From: Dicaeum eximium
Lineage: Eukaryota > Chordata > Aves > Passeriformes > Dicaeidae
NCBI GenBank assembly: GCA_013396995.1
Contig: VWZP01008283.1
Location: forward strand, 115,058 to 179,057
Length of the DNA: 64,000 bases
Direction: 5' to 3'
Made by a program: the position numbers and the translations under genes. Positions 21,443 through 32,573 of the stretch are shown here, one piece after another (within the stretch, counting starts at the first letter, position 1; the number at the start of each line of letters is the position of its first letter). Under the pieces are notes generated by a model, which made no database searches, had not been told where the DNA came from, and saw only the letters and a program-made list of their open reading frames with translations.

Positions 21443-22139
21443 CAACAGATCTCCCCTCAATGTCACCTCAATGAAAAGAAGCCCTGACCTGGTTTCAACC
21501 TCCCAGGACCAGAGCAGGAACCACGCTGTTAACACCTCTCTCAGGGGGCTCTGACCCAAAGCCCTGCAGGGTGAGGAGCAGAGATCTGGACCTCAGGCCC
21601 TGCCCAGAGGGCCACCAGCACTGACTGTCACAGGATGACTCAGGGTTACAAACATTACAGCTGGCACAGAGGGCTGGCACAACTGGACTGGCCACATGCC
21701 TCTGCTCCATGGCTCAGTGCCTTCCCTGCTTCTCCTTTCCTATTAACTTGTTCTAAGCTGCCTTCAGGGGTCTTTTTCCCTTTTAGAACTCACATCAAGT
21801 TCTTTAATTGAAAGAGCAACACAACTTTATATGAAAGTAAATGCTGATTTTCAACTTTCCCTATTTATCCTCCCCTCATTCAAAGCCATCCCACAACATC
21901 CCATATAACTCCATTTCCATGTATCCATTTGCCATTGCTGTGCTGCTCAGGAGGAACAAACCTTTCATTTCAAAGCACAGTTTGCATCCATCTGTGGCCT
22001 CTGTCAGGCACCCAGCACGGTGGTGCCCTGCCAAGTCCAGGTGCACCATGTTTCAGTGGGACACAGGGAATCACTGGCACAGCAGTTGGGATACACCAAA
22101 GAGGAATATGCTCATGGCAAAAAGGGAAGTGGGATCAGG

Positions 22140-22245
22140 TTCTCAGGAGAGGTTGTGCCTGCTCCATCCTCAGGAGGTTTTCAAGCCCTGCCTGGAGAAG
22201 AGGCTGGTTTGGTCCCAGAGCTGATCCTGCTTTGAGAGGACCCCA
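22140..22245 (+). mobile_element. CR1-like fragment lacking its 3' tip
   Basis: A GGAGAGGTTGTGCCTGCTCC block, then CAGGAGGTTTTCAAGCCCTG and GATCCTGCTTTGAGAGGACC follow the order of a CR1 3' segment. The terminal octamers are not present. Confidence 0.6.
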
Positions 22246-23051
22246 CACGTCCCTTCCCACCTGACTGACACGGTGACCCCAAGTCAGGGGAACTGTCCCA
22301 ACAATTCCCAAACGCCCAGGGCCACCCATGCCTGGCAGAGAGGACATGATCCCAATCAAGGGGAGATGAGCCACTGCCTTGAAGCCTCCTCACCATCCAT
22401 GGAATGGCAGGAGCTGAGAAACACAAGCAGGGAACACCTTTAAACAATGACTCTTTTCCATGGCCAGCAGGATGAGGAAAGGAGAGGCAGAAACAGTGCA
22501 AAGCAAAAGCATGGAGCAACTGGAGGCATCTTCTCTGAACTGCAGTCAGAAGTCTCGGGCTATCTTTTGGTACCAGCACATTTAAAAGAAAATAAAGAGC
22601 CTCTTCAACCTTGTTCCAAACTACTTTTTGGAGGAAGGCCCCAGCTCATGACGGACACAGCAGGCAAAGAACACCTGGTTTGGGGTACTCCAACCCCAGC
22701 CCTGCTCCTGTGAGCCCGTTCCTGAATGTCTGCACAGCTGCAGCAACCCTGACAGACAACAGCTACAGCCAGGGGTTGCACGTTCACCTCTGGAAGGGCT
22801 GCATTAGGGTCTGACCCGAGCCTCCAGCTTCTAATGCCACTGTGATGTGACCTTGCCTTGTACAAATGTGAGACTGAAGGCTCAGAGATCCATCATTTCT
22901 CTGAGTGATCCCTAAGACTCAGAGTTCATACACAGATTAACTTCTTAAGCAAGCTCAAGGGCAGAGACCTGGTCCCTTTCACTGGCAAAAGCCTCGCGTC
23001 CTGAAAATCATAATAGTTCCAGAACTGCTGATTACTTTTCCTCATTTGTAC

Positions 23052-23067
23052 TTTTTTTTTTTTTTTT
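23052..23067. repeat. T-tract, 16 bp
   Basis: Uninterrupted run of T in otherwise unremarkable sequence. Confidence 0.9.
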
Positions 23068-23810
23068 AAGTCCTGCCTGTTCCTCCTACTTCTTATGAGG
23101 CTTTTCAGTATTTGTCTGTTACTTGAAGGCTAAAGCCTGATTTAGGATTAAACACAACATTTGGGAGGTGGCCTCCAATGCTGCCTGCTGTCACTGTTCC
23201 AGCTCTAAGAAGCTCGGAGAGATATCAGGGCAGATCCTGCTCTGCCTAAGTCTGTGTGACCAAAGCTGTTTTCCCTGTATTCTGTTCCCCCCACACACGC
23301 ACACAAGGTGATTCATACACAGGGCATGGGCTGGATAGTGGTGGGGAGGTATTAAAGTTGCAATGAACAGGCAGGGAGCACAAAAACACACTGCAGAGTA
23401 ACAAAGCAGCTCAGGTTCACTGGCTGCACCGTCTGCCCAACAGCAGAAGTGGGGATCGTGTGCTGAAGCACGTCGAGAATGCTGGGCTGGATAAATGCCT
23501 TTTATAACTGGCCCACTTCCCCCAGTGGGGCAGAGCAGGGAACTCCTCAAGCAGCCACATCAATAACCACGTTCCGCATTTCGGGGCTCTGCAGAACCCG
23601 CCGCGCTCCCTGCGGCTGGGCCGGCCCGGCTCAGGGGGTGTGAGCATCCATCTCCTCCCCCATTTCAGTATCACAGCGAACTCAGAGCCTCCTGCATCAG
23701 AGTCCTGCAGAGACCCCTGAGAAAGCAGAGTAACCGCACAGAAAACCTCCAGTCTCCTGCACACTGCCCCTCAGGGGATCCCACAGCACGGGGGATCCTC
23801 TCCAGGGAGG

Positions 23811-23834
23811 AGCCTCCTCCTCCTCCTCCTCCCT
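23811..23834. repeat. (TCC)n microsatellite, short
   Basis: About six TCC units in a pyrimidine-rich stretch. It explains a Glu-rich minus-strand frame here. Confidence 0.85.
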
Positions 23835-26162
23835 CTCCAGCTCGGTCCTTAGAGCAGGTGTAAGGTCCCCTGGCACACCAGCTTGCTGGACACAAGTGGA
23901 GAAGCTCCAAAAGCCACAGCACAGCAGCACAACCCCACAGCTGGCAAGGAAAGGTTAAACCAAGGGTGTCCATCTGTTACTGGGCTTTGGAGTGAAGTGT
24001 TCTGATGGCACTGCTGGGACTGCAAGAGAACCACACAGGCTCCAAGACACCTCCTTCCCCCCCAGACCTCTCCAAAAATGACCACATCAGGGCTGCCACA
24101 TCCTGCCTACCTCTTCCAGCAACCTGGCTCCCAAAACACAGCTGGCCAAAACACCCCAATTTTACTTTCTGGCCCTTCTGGCTCCCTGAACTTGTTCACT
24201 GTGCACTGAGCAAAGCCCCGGTGCTGCTGCAAAGAGGGCACAGGGAACACATGGCCCTGATTAAAGGCCAGCTCAGGCTCAGAGCCACGTCTGCACCACT
24301 GGGCAGGGAAGCACAGGAGGAATTGGGGCTGGCTTAGGGTGAACCAGGTGCACAACTCACAGGTTACACTCTGGATCAGAACCTTGGGCTGATGCACAAC
24401 CACCAGCCCCTGCAGGTGTCTCAAACTAGAAGTGCTCAAGACTTGCTCTTACAAAACCATCACAAATGTATATCCCTCCCAAAATCAAAAAAAAGAATGG
24501 GATTAGCTCCTCTGTTTGCCGTGGAAGAAGCACCAGGCTTCAGAGCAGCAGCCCCTCTGGCACAAGTCAGTATTTGATACAACAGAGTGAGAGAGAAGGG
24601 AAGAGAAGTAGAAACCTCTCCCATCTTTCTGTTATTTTGCCTTAAATGCACTGTAGTTTATGTCCTCAATAAAAGCCTGTGCATATCTTTCCAACTTAAA
24701 TGTGGATTGGAACCTCGGGATTACTGCCCTGGCAGAATTAACGTATTAGACATAAAAACCATAACATTTCATTATCCATTGTAAACCACATGTGCTTTCC
24801 CCCCTGGGGAGACTGGAAATATCACCCAATTTCACTATCATTTTCTGTTAACTGACTGCCCTGCCACACGTTCACACACTGGCACGCTCACTTTGATGAT
24901 ATAGCAGTCCTCTGGCTTCATTCTTCTTTCTTTATGATGCTGACATTTTTTTAAATCGTGTTCTTCTGTTCTGTTTTTGTCTCTGTGAAGGGACCACACT
25001 GCAAAACCACTCAGCTGGAAAAAAACGCTTACCCTGGAACAAAAAACCAGCTCCTATTTGTCTAGCTGGAAACATACCATAACCTGATGTCTGAAACAAG
25101 GGTAGAAGGCAGCACAGAGGCAAGAAAACCTCAAACACAACAGCCAAGAAGACTCAGACTCATTTATGGGCACAGTGGGGTCTGTGGTCAATAGTGAGGC
25201 ACTGAAGAACAGAATCTCTTCCCTCTGCAGTTCAAACTCCCTGTATTCCTCCCTCTCACTGTTAGGCTGGCTGAAAATTCCAAGATTTGCATAAGCCACA
25301 GATTTTGTCTGTCTCTTTGAAAGGTCAAAACCGAGGAGCAGCACAGCCCCACACGGGAGGAATGGGCCAGCTGGCAGCAATTTGGAGTGACCACACAGAG
25401 CAAGTGTGGGGAGGAACAGGGCCCAGAGAGGAGCCTTTAAAAGCCTGGGTCACCCTTCTACTGCAACTTAGAGACTGCCCCAGGGCATCTTTTTATTTAA
25501 TCAGTTTTGTATCTTTGCAAAGATTAGTGACCAACTGTCCGGGTTTAGTGCTGCCATGTTTCTATAAACATTCCTGGACGTGCTTCCTTGGATAAAACAT
25601 GCAGCTGCTGACATGAACTCTCATATAAACATTTCACTTTGCATTTCCAAGAAGCCTGAACGTTTTTGTTCCCAGGAGACCACTGGTCCTGCTCTGCCCC
25701 AGGATGGAGAGGGGAAGGGGAGGTGAGCAGAGCAGGAGGGGGACAGGAGCTGCAAACACACACCTTCACCAAACCCACCCCAGCCCTCACTCACACGAGG
25801 GTGTCACAGCAGTGAACAGGACCAAAGGCAAACATTGGCTGTCCCACGCAGCTCCTGGAACGAAAAAGAAAAATAACAACGTCAGCTGAAGCACCCAGAT
25901 GCACGGAGCTGCTGCTCAGCTGCCTGACCCCCCAAACACACCTGGGCCAAACCACAGCAGCCAGGCTTTTATCACTAACACCACCTCGACCTGTCAGTGC
26001 AGGGGGGAATATTTCCAGCCCATATTGCTTTGTTGCTGTTTGTATCTTGCCAGAGCCACAGAAGCCAATTACGGTGATTTCCCTTCGGTCTGCGGTCGGT
26101 CAGCTCCAGACACTGAGGGCTGCAGGCAGCATTCTCTTGTTCTAAAGGAACTCTTTCCACAG

Positions 26163-26311
26163 GCCTTGGGTTCAGCTAATTGTACCACTGCTATTGATCT
26201 GGACTTTTACAGAAAGCTTGGCTCCCAGCTGAATGCTCTTAGCAGAATTATGCTGGGGGTTAGCGTGGATCTCACAGAAAAACAACGTGGAAGTGCTGGC
26301 AGAGGTTTCAG
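26163..26311 (+). other. Candidate 149-nt internal exon (speculative)
   Basis: A pyrimidine-rich acceptor (CTCTTTCCACAG, ending at 26162) precedes 149 nt that stay open in one frame. The stretch ends at TTTCAG followed by GTAGCA, a moderate donor. The in-frame peptide starts ALGSANCTTAIDLDFYRK and has balanced composition, unlike the Pro/Ser/Gln-rich chance frames around it. No family is recognised. A TAG immediately after the donor would end the frame if it were not spliced. It could equally be a conserved non-coding element. Confidence 0.15.
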
Positions 26312-27359
26312 GTAGCAAAACAGGATGATTTAAAATATCCATCTCTAGAATGCCTGCACAAAGAAAGCAGTAAAAGGTCACTTTCCCCAGCAAATATCAT
26401 CCCCACATGACAACTCCTGAGCACCATCCAGCAGAGATTTCCTGTGGCGGTTTTCCCAGACCAGTGCTGCCCATCACCTCAGGATTTGTGGGAGGCAGAG
26501 CCTGCTGACAGCTCCTTATGGAAAATGGTTGTTCTCCCACACCAGGGAAGTGGGAAGAGCAGGGCACCCCATGGCCAGCCCAGCACATGACACTGAGCCC
26601 TCCAAGGGCTGGGCATGATGTAACACCATCAGACATCTGCCAAATAAATAAGCGAGCTCCAACATGCCTTGCTCCAAACCTGCACAGCAATTTCCATTCC
26701 AGAGCAGGAACTTGTACCGGAGTTTAATACCCTCTCCAACAAAGCCCTTTCCACAAAGAAAATCTGTGCCCACTGCTCCAGGAACACACATAATCCTTGT
26801 AAGCAGATGTCAGCCTCCAAAGCTGAGAAAATGACTTTGTTCTTGGGGATCAGGGAATTCAAAATGCAAGAAGTTGGAAGGTCCCGATGAGTTTGGTAAC
26901 TTGAACCCTGGGAAGAAACATCTGCTCTCTGAGCAGCCGCCCATCTGAACACCCATCGATGGATGGATGTTTTATCCATCCATAATTCCACAGGAATGGC
27001 CTTTTGCTCGCTGACAATGCAGCAGCCATGGCCAGAGAGCTGGGAGAGAGCAGGGAGCTGCCAGCAGCCCCAGCCCCACAGCAGTGCCCCACGCAGCAGC
27101 TCCCACACAAACACTGCCCAGCTGGTGCTGCTTCGCAAGGACGCACCAACCCAACGTGGGCTCCTCCACCCACCCCCTGGAGGGACACCCGTCACCCCAG
27201 CAGGGATTTGGGGTCACAGGTGCACAGCTACCCCTCCCCTCTCCCAGCAAACACCTGCATTGCCCAGGTTTTTGCAGCAGGTAAAGGACGGCTCCGGGAC
27301 CTCACAGGGAAGAAGAGGCACAGGCAGGAAAAAAAGGGATTTTCATCAAAAAGTCAACA

Positions 27360-27705
27360 ACAATGGAATGTAGTCATTATCCCAGAGATCTGCTTGGTGG
27401 AGTCCCACAGGATAAAGCCCTGGATGGAAGAAGGGCCCATGAAAAGGGGTTAATACTCAATGATCACATCCTCTAACCAGGAAGGCAGGGAAGAACTCCA
27501 GGAGACCTGTGTGGATGAACAAGGAGCTCCTGGAAGAACTCCAACACAAAAAGGAGGCTTACAGAGGATCCAAGAGACAGGTAGGCTGGGAAAGAGATTG
27601 TCCCAGCAGCCAGGTTGGACAGGGCTTGGTGCCAGTGCATGGAAGGTGTCCCTGCCTGTGGCAGGGGCTGGAATGGGATGGGATTTCAGGTGCAGCTGAC
27701 CACAG
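27360..27705 (+). mobile_element. CR1 LINE copy retaining ORF2 sequence, internally deleted
   Basis: From about 27360 the sequence follows the body of CR1 ORF2. It includes a frame reading WMNKELLEELQHKKEAYRGS near 27510-27570, a segment between the endonuclease and reverse transcriptase domains of CR1 proteins. At about 27605 it jumps to 3'-end-type sequence (GTTGGACAGGGCTTGG, then GGGCTGGAATGGGAT). The reverse transcriptase domain is therefore lost. This is the only copy here with recognisable ORF2 coding sequence. It is non-functional. Confidence 0.8.
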
Positions 27706-30700
27706 GGACACCTGCCTCGGACATGAGGCATTCCCCTCCCTAGCCTGGCTGGGGCTGAGCAGCACAAGAGATGCACACAGGCTCATGAGCAAGTCCCCAG
27801 GAGAAGCAGATCCCAGGCTCCCCAAGCTGAGAACAACAAACATCTTTCCTCATCCTCGAGTCCCTCTGGGACAAAACCACCGTGAGCCACCAGCACTGCC
27901 AGGAATCAACCCTGCTGCAGGTGAGGCAGGAGCTGCCCTGTAATTAACACTGCATCAGAGCCCTCACAGGCAGAGACCAAATCCAGATTAGGCAGACAAG
28001 CTCAGCTCTGACAGCTCCTAAGCTTAGCTTAAAGCTGTACTTCAATAATGTGTGTTTAACACAGTGCTCAGGATATGCAGAGTTTTTAATGCATCTCTTG
28101 AAAGGTGAGCAGAAAAACAAAAATGTTGCTAAAATCACTCAATTTTCCCATGTAAACTAACAGAAGTTCAACTAGAAAACCTACAAAGCATTTTTATTAA
28201 GTGTAAGAAAAACCTGTGATACCCGACTACCCTCAGGTCAGAGCACTGATGTTTCCTCCCCCCAGGAGCTCCAGCCTTCTCAGGGATCTGTTTTGTCTTA
28301 TCTACAAAAGCCTTTTCTTCCCTTTTGCTGTTCCGGAAGCTCACAGGGAAACCCCAGCATCCCAACAATGCTGTAAATCCCCAGTTCTTTTCCTGATTTA
28401 AGCATGGCTCCAACAGCCCCGTATCATCAGCCAGTACTTATCCAGGAGAACATGTAACTCCAATTCAACAATCCTATTACATATGCTCCCAGCATTTGTG
28501 CAGGAGAGATTTAGCTCTCAGCTCTCCATTGCTTTATCTCTATCTGGGTTTGCCAGGGCAGAATTACCCCAGGCTATGAACGGGTCATATCCAAATGCTT
28601 CACCCATCTTTGCTGCAAATCTGGGAAAAAGGCTCATGTACTGCTGTGCACTGTCCTGTAGCTGGGGTAGGAGGGTGGACCCACCCAAATTGCCTCGCTG
28701 CTGGCAGGGGGACTCACCCCATCCTGCTCTCTTGTGCCTCTGATGCCCCAAGCTCCACAGGCCAGGTGCCCTTGGCCCTTCCTGTGCCCTACTCCATCTC
28801 CCTGCTGTTGTCAGCAAACTGAGCCACCACTGAGCCATCCCCGTGTCTCAGCAACACACCCACCTCTTGCATAAAAAAAATAAAATAAATCAGAGCTCAG
28901 CCACTTGTGCCTCATTTATTGCAGGAGCGCTGTTCCCACAGGCCTCTATCCATGAGATTCGTGTGCAGCTCCTGAATCACCCTCTCCTCCATCTAACACT
29001 GACACCCAGCTTAAGGCTGTTTGCCTATCCACCTGCCAGGCACCTCTTCCCTCTGTCCCTCCCCTGTGCTCTTGCCCAACACCTGTCTCAGCTCACACCT
29101 CACCTCCAACACGCTCTTGTCAGCTCACGGTTGTGTCACTGTCAGCACGTCCCAACCACTCGTATCTCTGTGAGAACATCAGCCCAGCTCCTGGATCCTG
29201 CTCCCACGGAGGCTGGGACAGCCCAGGAGCAGGCAGCGCTCTCGAGAAACCACTGTCAGGGCAGCAGGGGCACTTCCAGAGGCTTTGGGCTCCTCCTGCA
29301 GCAGCTCCACTCGAGGAGCACCGGCTGGGGTGGACGTGGGGAGGAGAGCAAGGATGAAGGCGAATGGCTGTGCAGATGTGTCAGTAAAATCGAGCTGCCC
29401 AAACCCACAGCAACTCAGTTCTGGGGCATTAAAAAGTAATTTAAAAAAAATAAATTCACCCTGATACTCGAGGACGCAATTTTCTTTTCTTTCCTGGAAA
29501 TCACGCCAAGGGAAACAGAGAGCAGGTCAGAGGCAGCCCCAGCCGTGCTCCACCAGCACCACTAAAGCTGCTCACAAGTTTCTCCTCTTTTCCCCTCTAA
29601 GGCCAGCTGCTGCTTTGGCTCCCAAGGGGAACAGCCCAGCTCACCCTGGGAGCAGAGCATCCAACCCCACGAGGAGCCATTCCCAGTAACACGCACAGTT
29701 TCACTCACTATGGGGAAACAAAACCCTACACTATGCCTGGGAATGATCCCAGCTGTTTCCTCTGGAACACATCCTCTGCCCACCCCTGCAGCACCCTGAA
29801 CTCCTCAGGCTGTGCTGTTTGGCTCTGCCCCCGTGGTCAGACCCCGAGGTGTGGCTGCTGCAGCCCCTCACCCCTGACCCACCACTTCCAACACCCACCA
29901 ACATCCCTTTCTCCTCCTCCTCCCTGCCTCTCTCCCTCTTCCATCTGGCCCTTTCCCACCAGCCAACAAGCCCAGCCTTTGTCCTCCCCTCCAGCAGCTC
30001 TGATCCCTGTGCCCCCTCCCCACCCTGCTCCCACTGCACTGTGACATCCAAACACTGCAAAGTTTGAGAACGTGTAAGAGTTTCCAGAGGGAAAAACTTT
30101 TTTAAATGGCCCTTGAGTGTGTGCTGAGTGTTTTTATTTCCCACAGAGCTTACACCTGACTGCAGGCACCACTGACTCCTCACCTCACCTGTCATCCAGC
30201 TCGTCCCACACCACCTGCCTTTCTTTCCTCAAGGAAAACCTGGAATGGGGTCATTGCCTGGCTTTCTGTTCTGTGAGCCACTCTGCAGAGCAGCAAAGCC
30301 TTGCAGCAGCAAAGTCTCCTGGCTCAGCAGCTCCCCTGCCCCACAGCACCGGGAATTTCCTTCCACAGGTACCTCTGGAGGAGCCCCTCTCCTGGAGGTG
30401 CCTGGACACAGCGCCGCGGGTGCAGATCAAACACATCAAAGAGGGAAACCTCCCCTCTGCTTTCATTCAGCTTTGCCTCCAAATCAGCCTCTCTGATGTG
30501 CTGCTTCTCTCTCATTACTGCTCCTTTTGCCTCCCGGTCCTGTCCAGGGCTCTGGCCTCTCATTACAGTCTCAGCTCCATCTCCAGGAGTGTTTTATCAG
30601 CGCCTGCCTGGCTCTCCTCTTCCCCCAGACTCACTCTTGGCACCTACTCCTCCCAAGACCCTTTTCCCCAGTCCAGGTGATGCCTTTCTTTGTGGCAAGG

Positions 30701-30802
30701 CTGCAAGATGTGAGCTGTCCCAGGGCTGAGCACATCCCCTGAGCTCTGGGACCAGCACAGCAGCCCGCAGGAAGGTGGCAATCCGCACCAGATCTCTGTT
30801 TA

Positions 30803-30818
30803 TACACACACACACACA
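30803..30818. repeat. (CA)n microsatellite
   Basis: Alternating A and C, eight units. Confidence 0.92.
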
Positions 30819-32114
30819 AAAACTCTGCTGAGTGCTTTTTGAGAGGGAGGTGGGACCGGAGAGCTCCTCTAACCTACACAATCCTACCATTCTGACAGTT
30901 CCTTGTAAACAAAACAATCCAGGCTGGGGCTGGAAGCGGCTGCTCACTTGACAGCACAGCAGAGAGGTCCTGCAGCTCCTGTCCCCTCTGCTGTGGCATG
31001 TCACTTCTCTCATCAATCACAGCTCGGACAGGATGTCAAAGGTCCCTTTCTAACGCTCTGCCTCTGGAAATCCTCCCGTAAGGAAGGGATAATTGCACCT
31101 GCTCCAGGCTCTGGGACATCCCCACGGTGTAACACCCAATTATTGCAGCACCTGGAGAAACTGGATAGAGAAGGCACCGGTGCAAGCCCCTGCTGCTCAA
31201 CAAATCCCTCATGCTCTTCCCTCCCACCAGTGCTTGCTGACAGGGAAGGGAGGGCTGATTTCTGGAGACAGGCTATTTCAATAGAATCTTTAATTTTATT
31301 TGGCAGCCTGTTCCCAGCCCAAAGGTGTCCGTGGCTTCCAGGGGCATTTTCCAGAGGAGCAATTCTGCCCCTGGAAAGCGAGGAGCTCTCAGCTAGCACC
31401 AGTAAGAGATAGAAATGATGTTCAGTTTGACAATGAGACTGTCAGTGGGCTCTGAAATGTCACTCCCACACCTCGCAGATGCAGTTGGCTCAGCCCTTGT
31501 TTCACAGCAATGTGCTGGAGCTCCTTTGGTAACTGATACAAAATGTTTCACCAGGCTGCAGCTTTAATTTGAGGGAAAAAAACCTCTCCTTCCCCCTCCA
31601 TTGAAAGGCATTTTAATTAATTGTCCTGAACATATTTAAACTGTTCCATCCTTTCTGAAGACACTCTTCCAGGGACAAACCGTGTCCTTAAGTAAAACCC
31701 ATATGGCACCAAGCTGAACTAAAAAAGGCCCAAAACAACACAAAAAAACCAAACTGATATTTCAAGAAGGTGGATCTTCCACCTATCATCATTCTTGTCC
31801 CTGGCTTTGCCAGAACTCAGATCTGTGAATAACTCTGGAAGGATAACCAGGACAAACGTTTGTATGATGGCAGCTTGACAGTGTAACTTGTTTTGAAACA
31901 AGCATGTAAGATAAATCACAACTGGAATGACAGGGAAAGAAACCAAGTGAGAGGAGACACCAAAAACCCGTGGGAGAAAGATAACACAAGTTCCATGCAG
32001 TTCTGGTATCTGATCTTAAAAGTGAGCCCATCATTTCAGTACCAAAAATAATCCATTAGATGAGCTTTCCTTTTTAGCATCAATTCATATCCATATAAAA
32101 TCCAAAACTTTAAT

Positions 32115-32154
32115 TCCATATAAAAATTGTCCCATCCATATAAAAATTGCCCCA
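32115..32154. repeat. Two-copy 20-bp tandem duplication with TATA-like cores
   Basis: TCCATATAAAAATTGTCCCA is followed directly by TCCATATAAAAATTGCCCCA. Another CCATATAAAA lies 20-25 bp to the left at about 32091. Only one base differs between the adjacent units. Confidence 0.95.
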
Positions 32155-32558
32155 AAAAGCCTTAACCACTGCAATCTCCACATCCTCTCTATCCCTTCAC
32201 ATTTCTTGCTCCTCTCTGGCCAAATGCAGGTGGAAAAGGAGGGAAGCCCTACAAAGCAGCCCAACTTCACTGGATCCTGAGTCCTGCATGTATGAAAATG
32301 TGGATGTAGAAAGCAAAATTTATCCCTGAGTTAATATTTTGCTCAGAAATAAAGCTTCTAAACCAGCCCATGGATTGGCTGCTGGTACTTGGCTGGGGAA
32401 AGGAAGACAAGCACACCCCACACCAAATCCTGTGCAGTTGGTTCTCCTCCGTTACACAAACACTTGGCAGGCTTCCACTGTAAAATTTATGCACTAAAAT
32501 TAGCTCTCAAAATTGCAATCAATTGCAACAATCAAGCATAAGTAATTCCAGGGAAAGG

Positions 32559-32573
32559 AAAAAAAAAAAAAAA
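32559..32573. repeat. A-tract, 15 bp
   Basis: Run of A after GGGAAAGG. Confidence 0.88.

Larger units (their letters stand above)
20809..27359. other. No gene seen apart from the listed candidates
   Basis: The stretch 20820-21330 is open on both strands (161-183 codons minus, 168 plus) and is GC-rich with no motif. At 23580-23640 there is a small CpG cluster. An AATAAA at about 24668 on the plus strand has no identifiable transcript upstream. Confidence 0.45.

Noticed and set aside
24660..24700. AATAAA with T/G-rich downstream on the plus strand
   Set aside because: No transcript or exon identifiable before it; the hexamer is frequent in AT-rich DNA.
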